Shown here in pieces: positions 1 to 11,406 of a stretch of DNA of 64,000 bases. Source of the stretch: Magnetococcales bacterium. GTDB lineage: Bacteria > Pseudomonadota > Magnetococcia > Magnetococcales > JADFYX01. Where the stretch lies: positions 49,870 to 113,869 of the forward strand of contig JADFZU010000002.1 of NCBI GenBank assembly GCA_015232365.1. The letters are read 5' to 3'. The notes beneath the pieces were generated by a model. That model saw only the letters and a list, made by a program, of their open reading frames with translations. It was not told the DNA's origin and did not search any database. A program made the translations under genes and the position numbers. Within the stretch, counting starts at the first letter, position 1; every line of letters starts with the position of its first letter.

Positions 1-1
1 A

Positions 2-445
2 ACTGATTTGGAGGGTTTTTTGGAGAGGGCGGTACTAGACTCTGACCCTGGTGATGAAAACGGCACAATTGAGGCTGATAGAGTTGTTATCTCCACTCTG
101 CATTCGGCAAAAGGGCTGGAGTTTCCCATAGTTTTTTTAGTGGGGTTGGAGGAGAACCTTCTCCCCCATAAGCTAGCGGTAGACGAAGGGGAGGCCGGGC
201 TTGAGGAGGAGCGTCGCCTTCTTTATGTTGGCATGACCAGAGCCAGAGAGCAGCTCTATCTCTGCCATGCCCGGCGTCGCCTCCTATACAACCGTTATGA
301 GCCTGCCCTGCCTTCAAGGTTTTTAAAAGAGCTGCCCATTGAGACCATGGATGTTAAAGGGATGCGGGTATCGGTTCGTTCCGGGCTGGGTTTTAGGCCA
401 GGAGCTGCTCTCCGTCCTCCTCGAAGAGGGTTTAGAAAGTTTTAA
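2..445 (+). CDS. UvrD/PcrA/Rep-type superfamily 1 DNA helicase, C-terminal fragment (5' cut by window edge)
   Basis: The reading frame is open to the left edge, so this is the 3' end of a longer gene; no start is visible. The fragment carries [12 protein letters not shown] (about residues 29-40, motif V region) and [17 protein letters not shown] (about 69-85, motif VI with the arginine finger), the hallmark C-terminal motifs of UvrD/PcrA/Rep ATP-dependent 3'-5' helicases acting in repair and replication restart. The tail ends in a basic glycine/arginine-rich stretch, which fits the flexible C terminus of this family. Which paralogue it is (uvrD, rep or pcrA) cannot be decided without the N-terminal part. 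The next gene is convergent, 15 bp away. Confidence 0.9.
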   Translation, partial: TDLEGFLERAVLDSDPGDENGTIEADRVVISTLHSAKGLEFPIVFLVGLEENLLPHKLAVDEGEAGLEEERRLLYVGMTRAREQLYLCHARRRLLYNRYEPALPSRFLKELPIETMDVKGMRVSVRSGLGFRPGAALRPPRRGFRKF

Positions 446-460
446 CCCAGATTGAAAATA

Positions 461-1018
461 CTATTTTAGATGTTCTCTAAGGGCCTGCCTGGCTCTAAAG
501 ACCCTGGTTTTAACTGTGCCTACTGGAATCTGGAGAATCTCTGCCACCTCCTGATAGTCCATTCCTTCCAACGTTACCAAGGTTAAAGCCTGTTGCAACT
601 CTGGTGTTAAATTCTGCTCTATACCACTCTTGAGTCTCTCCATCCGGTTTTTCTGTTGCAGCAACTCCTCTGGGTTCTCTCCCTGGTCAGTTAGATCAAA
701 CAGAGAGTCGCTGGGGACGGTTTGATAAAGGAATTGGGGGGAGCGGTTGCGATAGTTTCGAACAAGATTTTGGGCAATACCCAAAACCCAGGTAGAGAAT
801 CTGGAACTCTCCTGGAAGGAGTCAAGGCGGCGGTAGGCTTCAAGAAAAGTCTCCTGAGTTAAATCTTCAGCATCCTGCTTGGAGGCGGCCTGTCGGAGAA
901 TAAAACGAAATACCCTGAGTTGCAGCCGGTCGATAAGTAGAGTGAAAGCGTAACTCTGTCCGGCTTTGGCGGCATGAACATCCGCCAGGTCTGGGTCCAG
1001 AGCCGGTAGCCGCCTCAT
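461..1018 (-). CDS. ECF-type RNA polymerase sigma-70 factor
   Basis: About 185 residues in the two-domain ECF layout. Region 2 carries DAEDLTQETFLEAYRRL, followed by FSTWVLGIAQNLVRNYRNR for -10 recognition and DNA melting. Region 4 at the C terminus carries DYQEVAEILQIPVGTVKTR, a helix-turn-helix for -35 recognition. It should direct core polymerase to a small regulon, possibly including its own operon. An upstream in-frame TTG at 1024 exists, but the ATG at 1018 is preferred because it overlaps the stop of the upstream secreted-protein gene as ATGA, a classic translational-coupling arrangement. No anti-sigma factor gene is visible next to it, which is unusual for an ECF factor unless the coupled secreted protein takes part in control (inference). 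Confidence 0.88.
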   Translation of the reverse strand: MRRLPALDPDLADVHAAKAGQSYAFTLLIDRLQLRVFRFILRQAASKQDAEDLTQETFLEAYRRLDSFQESSRFSTWVLGIAQNLVRNYRNRSPQFLYQTVPSDSLFDLTDQGENPEELLQQKNRMERLKSGIEQNLTPELQQALTLVTLEGMDYQEVAEILQIPVGTVKTRVFRARQALREHLK

Positions 1019-1362
1019 TGGCAAGTAAGTTTTGATTTAGAGCCGGTAACAGTTATCTTTCCATCTTGATCCGTATCTACCCTGCACTCACCCTGCCAGC
1101 CGGGCTGGCTGTTTTTTGAGATTGGAACGTAACCAGATACAATCAGAAGAGTTGTCTGGCCCCTGCTGCGGTTGATGCAGTCGCTACAACACTGCTGCTC
1201 ACCAGGGCCAATGTTGACCTGGAATTTTGTTGAATCCAGTGAGCGGGCAAACAGAGTTGTTGCCGTCTGGTTCTGGACACAAAAAGCCCAGCCGTCTGTA
1301 GCGGTGAATGCCACCACTGTCAGAGCCAGGAGAGCTAAGCCGGATTTAGTAACCTTTGCCAT
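1015..1362 (-). CDS. Small secreted cysteine-containing protein, co-translated with the ECF sigma factor
   Basis: The encoded protein (about 115 aa) starts MAKVTKSGLALLALTVVAF, a Sec signal peptide with cleavage likely after the WA of TDGWA. The mature part has six cysteines, including a QQCCSDC cluster and a C-terminal LTCQ, suggesting disulfide bonds in the periplasm. The frame is open further upstream, but the ATG at 1362 places the signal peptide at the N terminus and has a GGAGGGG purine run about 9-12 nt upstream. The stop overlaps the start of the sigma factor (ATGA). I do not recognise the family. A sensor or envelope target of the sigma factor is a context-only guess. Confidence 0.6.
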   Translation of the reverse strand: MAKVTKSGLALLALTVVAFTATDGWAFCVQNQTATTLFARSLDSTKFQVNIGPGEQQCCSDCINRSRGQTTLLIVSGYVPISKNSQPGWQGECRVDTDQDGKITVTGSKSKLTCQ

Positions 1363-1645
1363 TTTTATTTCAACCCCTCCTTTATCATACCAACCGAAGA
1401 TACCATTATACTCGGATATTATATGAATTATAGGTTTCTGTTTGTTGAATCCAGGTTTAATCATCTAAAAAACTTTGTAACAACCATTTTATTTGAGTTC
1501 TGGCAAAAATAGTATAAAAAACCCCTTTTTCTCCAAATACATTGCTGTATGGGGTGAAGTCATGGCAAAATTAACATGTTAGGAATGGTATAAGGTTCCC
1601 GTATATTGGAACCTGTTGATTTATCTATTAAGGAGTGGGAGTGTC

Positions 1646-1771
1646 ATGTCCCGTACGGTTTTTTTATTACTATTTTCTTTACTGGCACTATTTAGCTCTG
1701 GTTGTGGCTATAAAGGTGACTTGATTGTCCCTGGCTCTGATACTGAACAGTCTGAGCAAAATGCCGGGTAA
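1646..1771 (+). CDS. lptM: LptM/YifL-type small lipoprotein
   Basis: A 41-residue ORF beginning MSRTVFLLLFSLLALFSSGC has a hydrophobic leader and a lipobox ending in SSGC. After the cysteine comes GYKGDLIVPG, matching the C-G-x-K-G-x-L signature of the YifL/LptM family. LptM is known to assist assembly of the LptD-LptE lipopolysaccharide translocon in the outer membrane. An AAGGAG ribosome-binding site lies at 1630-1635, 10 nt before the ATG. As in many proteobacteria it sits directly upstream of lysA-dapF, which strongly supports the call. It is too short for ordinary ORF finding and easily missed. Confidence 0.85.
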   Translation: MSRTVFLLLFSLLALFSSGCGYKGDLIVPGSDTEQSEQNAG

Positions 1772-1867
1772 TTTTCCTTCGGTTAAACTATAGATTAAGC
1801 AGTTGATTCCACTATACTGTTATAGTAATGGCTCCAATTGCCAAATTTAAGTTAAAATAGAGTTTTT

Positions 1868-3118
1868 ATGGATTATTTTCATTACTCAGAAAATTTGCTC
1901 CACTGTGAAGAGGTGCCTTTGAGTAAAATTGCTCAGGAGGTTGGTACCCCGTTCTACTGTTATTCTGAAAAAACCCTGCAACACCATATACGTGTCTTCA
2001 AAGATGCCTTTGCACCCATCTCCAATCTGATCTGTTATTCGGTAAAGGCCAACAGCAATTTGGCAGTTCTATCTACCCTTTTTAAAGAGGGAGCAGGTTT
2101 TGATATTGTTTCAGCCGGAGAGCTGGAGCGGGTCAAGAGAGTTGGCTGTCCTGGAGAAAGAATAGTCTATTCCGGGGTTGGTAAGGGCCGGGATGAGATA
2201 AAAGCAGCTCTGGAGTATGGGATTTTAATGTTTAATGTCGAGAGCAGAAGTGAGCTTTTGCGTTTGAATAGTATCGCAGGGTCCATGGCAAAAAAGGCTC
2301 CTATTGCCATCAGGGTCAACCCGGATGTTGATCCCCAGACCCACCCCTATATCTCCACTGGAATGCGTACCAATAAATTTGGCATACCTTTTGACAAAGC
2401 CTTGGACCTTTATACCGAGGCGGCTGCCATGGAACATATTGAGGTGTTGGGTCTGGATTGCCATATCGGCTCCCAACTTACCTCGCTTACTCCGTTTGTT
2501 GATGCTTTAAAACGGGTTTTGCATCTGGAAAAAAAACTCTCTGCCTTGGGAATAAAGCTAAAATATATGGATTTGGGCGGTGGTCTGGGCATCCCCTATG
2601 AGGAGGAGCAGATACCTCCCCACCCTGAGCACTATGCTGGGGTCTTGATGGCGGAACTGGTGGATCTTGATCTCACCCTGATTTTGGAACCGGGCCGGGT
2701 TATTGCTGGAAATGCTGGAGTATTGGTTACCGGAGTTGAATACATCAAGCAGGGTGAAGAGAAGCAGTTTATTATCACCGATGCCGGAATGAGTGACCTG
2801 ATGCGCCCGGCTCTCTACGGGGCCTATCATGGCCTACAGCCGGTGGTGCGCCGTTTTGGCCGGGAAGAGTCGGTCTGTGATGTGGTGGGGCCGATCTGTG
2901 AATCTGGTGACTATTTTGCCCGTGACCGTACGCTGCCTGAGTTTCAAGAGGGTGAGTTGATGGCAGTGCGTTCGGCTGGAGCCTATGGCTTTGTTATGAG
3001 CAGCAACTACAATAGTCGTCCCAGAGCGGCTGAGGTTATGGTCCGTGGTGATAAGTTTGCTGTGGTCCGTCGCCGGGAGACTATTGCCCAGCTTCTGGAA
3101 AATGAGAGCATTTTTTAG
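1868..3118 (+). CDS. lysA: Diaminopimelate decarboxylase (final step of lysine synthesis)
   Basis: A full-length 416-aa fold type III PLP enzyme that decarboxylates meso-diaminopimelate to L-lysine in the cytoplasm. The PLP lysine lies in CYSVKANSNLAVL (K60); HIGSQ and the glycine-rich DLGGGLGIPY match the phosphate-binding and barrel motifs, and CESGDYFARDR supplies the conserved active-site cysteine and acid from the partner subunit. The ATG at 1868 gives the usual N terminus (FHYSENLLHCEEV). Downstream dapF begins 1 bp after the stop, so the two consecutive meso-DAP enzymes are co-transcribed, with lptM upstream. Confidence 0.96.
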   Translation: MDYFHYSENLLHCEEVPLSKIAQEVGTPFYCYSEKTLQHHIRVFKDAFAPISNLICYSVKANSNLAVLSTLFKEGAGFDIVSAGELERVKRVGCPGERIVYSGVGKGRDEIKAALEYGILMFNVESRSELLRLNSIAGSMAKKAPIAIRVNPDVDPQTHPYISTGMRTNKFGIPFDKALDLYTEAAAMEHIEVLGLDCHIGSQLTSLTPFVDALKRVLHLEKKLSALGIKLKYMDLGGGLGIPYEEEQIPPHPEHYAGVLMAELVDLDLTLILEPGRVIAGNAGVLVTGVEYIKQGEEKQFIITDAGMSDLMRPALYGAYHGLQPVVRRFGREESVCDVVGPICESGDYFARDRTLPEFQEGELMAVRSAGAYGFVMSSNYNSRPRAAEVMVRGDKFAVVRRRETIAQLLENESIF

Positions 3119-3119
3119 A

Positions 3120-3914
3120 ATGAACGCCCCATTTGTTAAAATGCATGGTCTGGGTAACGATTTTATTATCTTTGACCAGCGTCAGAATCGCCGTGAGATA
3201 ACCCCGGAGTTGGCCGCAAGGCTGGCAGACCGCCGCTTGGGGGTTGGCTGTGATCAGATTATTCAACTTGTGGCCCCGGACTATCTGGCCCATGCCCAGA
3301 TGTTAATCTATAATAGTGACGGCTCCCAGGCAGAGATGTGTGGTAATGCTGCCCGTTGTGTGGCAAAATATCTGCGTCAGGTTATGAATCTGCCAACGGA
3401 GACTTTAACCTTGCAGACCTTGGCTGGTCTAATTCATATTCAACCTGGGGTTGATGGCTTGGAATCGGTTGATATGGGGATTCCGGTCTATGGCAAGCCT
3501 GGAGAGTCAATTACCACCGGAAGTGGGACCGGTTATCAATTTACCCAGGTCTCTATGGGTAATCCCCACTGTGTGATTTTTCTCCCGGATCTTACGGATT
3601 TCCCCCTTGATGTTGAGGGTCCGAAGCTGGAGGTGCATAAACGTTTTCCCCACCGGACCAACGTTGAGTTTGTTCAGGTGATAAATCCCCAGCAAATTCG
3701 GATGCGGGTTTGGGAGCGTGGGGTTGGTATAACTCCAGCTTGTGGTACTGGAGCCTGTGCCGCAGGGGTTGCGGCAGTTTTAAATGGTCATACCCAGCGT
3801 CAGGTGGTTGTAACACTTGATGGTGGTGATATAGATATTTTTTGGCGTAGGGATGATCATGTCATAATGACCGGGCCAGCTACGACAAGTTTTTACGGTG
3901 AAATCAATTTTTGA
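3120..3914 (+). CDS. dapF: Diaminopimelate epimerase
   Basis: 264 aa, normal for DapF. It interconverts LL- and meso-diaminopimelate by a PLP-independent two-base mechanism. Both catalytic cysteines are visible, C74 in EMCGNAARC and C208 in TPACGTGACA, and the N terminus FVKMHGLGNDF is diagnostic. The open frame extends 75 nt upstream into lysA, but the ATG at 3120, just past the lysA stop, gives the family N terminus. The product feeds both lysA and peptidoglycan precursor synthesis. The 3' end abuts the aminotransferase gene that follows. Confidence 0.96.
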   Translation: MNAPFVKMHGLGNDFIIFDQRQNRREITPELAARLADRRLGVGCDQIIQLVAPDYLAHAQMLIYNSDGSQAEMCGNAARCVAKYLRQVMNLPTETLTLQTLAGLIHIQPGVDGLESVDMGIPVYGKPGESITTGSGTGYQFTQVSMGNPHCVIFLPDLTDFPLDVEGPKLEVHKRFPHRTNVEFVQVINPQQIRMRVWERGVGITPACGTGACAAGVAAVLNGHTQRQVVVTLDGGDIDIFWRRDDHVIMTGPATTSFYGEINF

Positions 3915-3927
3915 CGGATATAATAAA

Positions 3928-5028
3928 ATGCAATTTATTGATCTACAAGCTCAGTACCAAAAATATAAAAAAGATGTTGATGCGGCTATTCAAAGGGTTT
4001 TGGATTCATCGAAATATATTAGCGGGCCGGAAGTAACGGAGTTAGAACAGGTTCTTGCCGACTTTGTTGGAACCATCCACGGTGTTGGTTTCTCTTCAGG
4101 CACTGATAGCTTGAAATCCACCTTGATGGCTTGGGAGATTGGTCCTGGTGATGAAGTTATCACCACTCCTTTTACCTTTATAGCCTCGGCAGAGGTAATC
4201 GCTGTGCTGGGGGCCAAGCCGGTTTTTGTCGATGTTGATCCCAACACTTTAAATATCAACCCGACGCTGATTGAAGCAGCTATAACCAAAAAAACCAAAG
4301 CAATTCTTCCCGTTAGCCTCTATGGGCAGTGTGCAAATTTAAATGCTGTAAACACCATTGCCAGCCGCCATAAAATCCCGGTTTTAGAAGATGGCTGCCA
4401 ATCGTTTGGTGCTATGTATGAGGGTGAACGTTCTTGTGGCTTGAGTACCGCTGGAGCTACCTCCTTTTTCCCGGCAAAACCTCTCGGCTGTTATGGTGAT
4501 GGTGGAATGGTTTTCACCAATGATGAAAATCTAGCCAGTCGTTTACGGATTATTCGTGAACATGGTCAGGCAGCACGTTACAGACATGCCATGTTGGGTG
4601 GTAATGGTCGTTTGGATACCCTGCAAGCGGCAATTCTGCTGGCAAAGTTTCCATACTTTACAGAGGAAATAGAGAGTAGGCAGCGGGTAGCTGATTACTA
4701 CATGGCCAACCTGCCGAAAGGGGTTCGTCCGCCGACAATACGCCCCGGCAACCAGAGCGTATTCTCCCAGTTTACTGTTCGGGTAAAGGAGCGTGATCAG
4801 GTCCAGAAAAATATGAGTGATCAAAAAATTCCTACGGCTATTCACTACCCTGTACCTCTTCATCTGCAGCCGGTTTTTGCTTATCTTGCACATAAAACAG
4901 CAGATTTTCCAGTAGCAGTTCAGGCCGCTAAAGAGGTTCTGTCTCTACCTATGCATCCATTCATGACTACTGATCAGCAGGACATGGTTTTGGCTGCTTT
5001 GGCTAAATCACTAATCTCTCCAATATAG
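3928..5028 (+). CDS. DegT/DnrJ/EryC1/StrS family PLP aminotransferase (nucleotide-sugar aminotransferase)
   Basis: About 366 aa from MQFIDLQAQYQKYKKDVD. A fold type I PLP enzyme of the sugar-aminotransferase family: GTDSLKSTL binds the PLP phosphate, the acid is in VLEDGCQSFGA, and the Schiff-base lysine is K184 in FFPAKPLGCYGDGG. Overall resemblance is to WbpE/WlbC-like enzymes that aminate UDP-3-keto-hexuronates, but the substrate is not proven. An in-frame codon at 3898 would overlap dapF; the ATG at 3928 gives the family N terminus, though no strong Shine-Dalgarno is seen. It follows dapF by 13 bp, so it may be in the same transcript despite serving envelope-sugar metabolism. Confidence 0.9.
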   Translation: MQFIDLQAQYQKYKKDVDAAIQRVLDSSKYISGPEVTELEQVLADFVGTIHGVGFSSGTDSLKSTLMAWEIGPGDEVITTPFTFIASAEVIAVLGAKPVFVDVDPNTLNINPTLIEAAITKKTKAILPVSLYGQCANLNAVNTIASRHKIPVLEDGCQSFGAMYEGERSCGLSTAGATSFFPAKPLGCYGDGGMVFTNDENLASRLRIIREHGQAARYRHAMLGGNGRLDTLQAAILLAKFPYFTEEIESRQRVADYYMANLPKGVRPPTIRPGNQSVFSQFTVRVKERDQVQKNMSDQKIPTAIHYPVPLHLQPVFAYLAHKTADFPVAVQAAKEVLSLPMHPFMTTDQQDMVLAALAKSLISPI

Positions 5029-5244
5029 ATGAGTGAATCTGGAAAAATAGCCGAACTTGAGTCCCTTTGTGCTGCCTATCGACGCACGTTATTTAAGGTT
5101 CCCCATAGCAGGGGCGACCATAGTGACCGTTGTCGTATTAATAATGGTGGAGAAGCACCGCCAACCTCCAAAACCTGTATCTGTCATGTTGGTCCGGTCT
5201 GCGATATGTTGGAGAAAGGCGGTAATAGTAGCGAAATTTTGTAA
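5029..5244 (+). CDS. Doubtful small ORF after the aminotransferase
   Basis: An ATG directly abuts the aminotransferase stop and opens a 71-codon frame with no recognisable domain. An overlapping frame (5057-5299, TTG start) encodes a hydrophobic run, AGATIVTVVVLIMV, that could be one membrane segment. Neither frame resembles a family I know. The region could be one small frameshifted or decaying gene, or non-coding. The rest of the gap up to 5380 holds only a possible remnant of the MITE-like repeat. Confidence 0.25.
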   Translation: MSESGKIAELESLCAAYRRTLFKVPHSRGDHSDRCRINNGGEAPPTSKTCICHVGPVCDMLEKGGNSSEIL

Positions 5245-5380
5245 TATATCTGGGATTTCAGCCCATCAATGTGATGTTTTGGGCAGCACTTCATTCTGAA
5301 TTTGGCAGTTGTTATGGTAGTGTATAAATAATTTCCGATTCTAGGTTTAAAAACGCAACTAACATAAAGGTAATCTAACC

Positions 5381-7222
5381 ATGTTTTTTCGCAAATTATT
5401 CAAAATATTTTTTAGCGAAGTAAGTGCAGCACAGTTGGTTATCTCAGCGGTTCTTGGAGCTATGCTTGGTTTTATGCCTGGAATTAGCCAAGCTTTTGGT
5501 TTGGTAGTTCTTCTGTTAATTCTGCTGTTTATACTGAATACCAACCTGACCCTGGCATTTTTGGTAGGTCTGGCGGCAAAGCTGGTAGCTTGGGTTGCTG
5601 CTCCGGCTGTTTTTGCAATTGGCAGAATATTCTTGGACGGGCCGACCCAGAGTATTTTTACCGGCTTGATCAACGCACCAATATTTGCTCTATTTGGTTT
5701 TGAGTACTATTTCACCACTGGCGGTCTGTTTGTTGGGCTGGTATTTGGTGCTGTTGTTGGCTTTGTACTGGTTAAGATGGTTTTTGGCCTCAGAACTAAA
5801 CTGGCCAGCATGGAGGCAAACTCTCAAGCTTTTGCTGATCTGCAGAAACGGCTTTGGGTTCGGGCACTGTTTTTTTGTCTGTCCGGTGGGCTGCCTAAAG
5901 ATGGATTTCAGGATCTTCTCAATAAAAAACCGCCTGTTATTCGTATCTCTGGGGTAGTTACAGCCTTGGCTTTTGTGGCTCTGCTGTTTGCAGTAGTGCA
6001 GTTTGCCAACGGTCCGTTAGCGGCATCCATCATTAAAAACAGCCTGGAGAAGGCCAACGGAGCAACAGTTGATATAAAGTCACTTGATTTGCGTCTGGAT
6101 GAGAGCCGTATAGATATAACCGGGCTGGCGATGGCTGATCCAAACGCATTGGAAACCGACCTGTTTCGCAGCGAAAAAATCACCATTGATATTCGGGCCA
6201 GTGATCTTTTACGCAAGAGGGTAAATTTAGAGAAAGTTGAGATAACTGCCGCATCCAACGGTCTGAAAAGAGCAAAACCGGGAGTGATTGTTGGTCCAAA
6301 ACAGGAGGTTGAGCAGTCTAATGAATCCTCAGCCTCTACAGAAGCAGATGGTGGTAAAAATCTTGATGGCTATCTGAATAATGCCAAAGAGTGGAAACAG
6401 CGCCTGGCTCAGGCTAAAAAATGGCTGGATAAACTCTCTGGCGTGGCGACTGACGAGAATAAAAAACAGGCTGCAGAGGTTATTGATACAAAAGCGGCCA
6501 TTACTCCAGAAAAGCAGCTTGATGCCTGGCTTGATCAGCAGATTAAAACTCAGGGTTATGGTAATGTTAAAGCCAACCATTTGGTTCAAGGTGCACCGCT
6601 GTTGCAGATTGAGAGGCTTATAGCTGATAAGATTACCACCATTGCAATTGACGAGACGTTAACCTTGCGTGGCAGCAACCTCTCCACCCACCCCCATCTT
6701 GTTGCTGGTGCGGCAAATATCACGGTTAAATCCAGCAAAAAATCTATTTTTATGGATCTAGCCATGGCTGGGGTTAGTGCTGCTGGTGGAGACAACCGGC
6801 TTAAGTTAAATCTCTCAGGTCTGCCAACTGATAAAATAGCTGGGCAGCTATCAGGCTCCAAACCGCCTCTACTCTCTGGGGGTACCTTTGCTGTAGATAT
6901 TGACGGTATTATTCAAAACCGTGGTGGAGCATATTTGAACCTTCCATTAGATGTCACTCTTAGAGATACAACCTTAACCATCTCCGGGCAGGGTTCTGTT
7001 CCTGTTAAACAGTTTATTCTTCCTCTGACAGTACGGGGGCCTTTGGATAATCCTGGAATTATTGTTGATGATAAGCAGTTACAGAAATCTATTGCCAAAG
7101 CTGGTAAATCTATTATTAAAGACCGTTTGAAAAAAGAGCTGGATAAAAAATTAAAAGGCAAAGCTGGTGGCCTGTTGGATAAGCTCGGTGGTTCTGGCGG
7201 TGGGTTTAAGCTGCCTTTTTAA
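5381..7222 (+). CDS. Membrane protein, TIGR03546-like N terminus fused to TIGR03545/AsmA-like region
   Basis: 613 aa. Residues 1 to about 140 form hydrophobic helices with a GAMLGFMPGISQAFGLVVLL motif, reminiscent of the TIGR03546/DUF2062-like membrane family. A further helix near residues 185-215 leads into a long exported-looking region with repeated AsmA-like features (VDIKSLDLRLDESRIDITGL, EKITIDIRASDLLRK), a lysine-rich stretch near 325-370, and a glycine/lysine-rich C terminus (KGKAGGLLDKLGGSGGG). In other genomes I recall these two families as adjacent separate genes; here they appear fused. Role unknown; inner-membrane anchored with a periplasmic domain is the inferred topology. The start follows a weak AAAGG. 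Confidence 0.7.
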   Translation: MFFRKLFKIFFSEVSAAQLVISAVLGAMLGFMPGISQAFGLVVLLLILLFILNTNLTLAFLVGLAAKLVAWVAAPAVFAIGRIFLDGPTQSIFTGLINAPIFALFGFEYYFTTGGLFVGLVFGAVVGFVLVKMVFGLRTKLASMEANSQAFADLQKRLWVRALFFCLSGGLPKDGFQDLLNKKPPVIRISGVVTALAFVALLFAVVQFANGPLAASIIKNSLEKANGATVDIKSLDLRLDESRIDITGLAMADPNALETDLFRSEKITIDIRASDLLRKRVNLEKVEITAASNGLKRAKPGVIVGPKQEVEQSNESSASTEADGGKNLDGYLNNAKEWKQRLAQAKKWLDKLSGVATDENKKQAAEVIDTKAAITPEKQLDAWLDQQIKTQGYGNVKANHLVQGAPLLQIERLIADKITTIAIDETLTLRGSNLSTHPHLVAGAANITVKSSKKSIFMDLAMAGVSAAGGDNRLKLNLSGLPTDKIAGQLSGSKPPLLSGGTFAVDIDGIIQNRGGAYLNLPLDVTLRDTTLTISGQGSVPVKQFILPLTVRGPLDNPGIIVDDKQLQKSIAKAGKSIIKDRLKKELDKKLKGKAGGLLDKLGGSGGGFKLPF

Positions 7223-7230
7223 CTTATAAG

Positions 7231-7297
7231 TTGGGTGGGTTGCCCAAAAATCCATTGGGAAGGTGAGTGCTCCCTTCCCAACCCCAACCCCATCCCA
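7231..7297 (-). repeat. GC-rich hairpin repeat, copy 1
   Basis: An intergenic element between the stops of the convergent genes on either side. Read on the minus strand it matches the order seen at 24926-24981: a GGGATGGG lead, a GGGAAGG...CCTTCCC hairpin, then a TGGG..GGGCAAC tail. The perfect stem TTGGGAAGG/CCTTCCCAA (7252-7277) is followed on the minus strand by TGGATTTTT, so it may end ogt transcription. Copies recur right after other stop codons. Confidence 0.65.
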
Positions 7298-7316
7298 AGA
7301 TTTTTGGCAGATCCTG

Positions 7317-7799
7317 CTACATTCCAGTCTCAAGAAGTGATTCCAAACGCAGTAGCTTTTTCTTGCTCTCAACACCACCAAAACCACTATATCCACCCAA
7401 CCCATCAGCAGATACTACCCGGTGGCAGGGTATGATAATGGGGATTGGGTTGGCTCCAACTGCCTGCCCAACTGCTCTTGGTGCACTGTTAAGTGCTTTT
7501 GCTATATCACCGTAGGTGGCTGTAGTGCCAGGGGGGATTGTTAAAAGATAGTCCCATACCGACTGTTGAAATGGACTCCCTTTTGGCTTTAATAAAAATG
7601 TCGGTGGTGATGGAGGCTGCTTGGCTTTTAATGATTGAAAATAGTTGAATAACCATTTTATTGCTTGATACCAGATTAATCTATCAGCTTGGTTTCTTGG
7701 CTCAGGAAGAGGTCGCCAGGAGAGGGTGGTTATAGCACCCTCTCCTACCTCTATCCATAAATCTCCCAATGGCGTATTAATAGCTGGATGACTGATCAT
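7317..7799 (-). CDS. ogt: Methylated-DNA--protein-cysteine S-methyltransferase
   Basis: 160 aa. A suicide DNA repair protein that moves the methyl group of O6-methylguanine to its own cysteine. The acceptor C125 is in PIIIPCHRVVS; upstream are the TATYGDIAKAL helix, the asparagine-containing GANPIP loop and the GGYSGFGGVESKKKLL tail, all standard. The N-terminal domain is short, typical for Ogt rather than Ada. It is convergent with the preceding membrane-protein gene and lies just downstream of gyrB on the same strand (21-bp gap), so read-through from the replication operon is possible. Confidence 0.94.
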   Translation of the reverse strand: MISHPAINTPLGDLWIEVGEGAITTLSWRPLPEPRNQADRLIWYQAIKWLFNYFQSLKAKQPPSPPTFLLKPKGSPFQQSVWDYLLTIPPGTTATYGDIAKALNSAPRAVGQAVGANPIPIIIPCHRVVSADGLGGYSGFGGVESKKKLLRLESLLETGM

Positions 7800-7820
7800 C
7801 TTCAGCCCACTTTATTAAAA

Positions 7821-11404
<3,584 letters not shown>

Positions 11405-11406
11405 GG

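Noticed and set aside
1172..1426. 84-codon plus-strand ORF opposite the secreted cysteine protein
   Set aside because: It is antisense to a gene with a signal peptide and translational coupling to the sigma factor; no independent support.
5057..5299. TTG-started ORF with one hydrophobic run
   Set aside because: There is no convincing start or homology; kept only as an alternative in the doubtful 5029-5244 entry.
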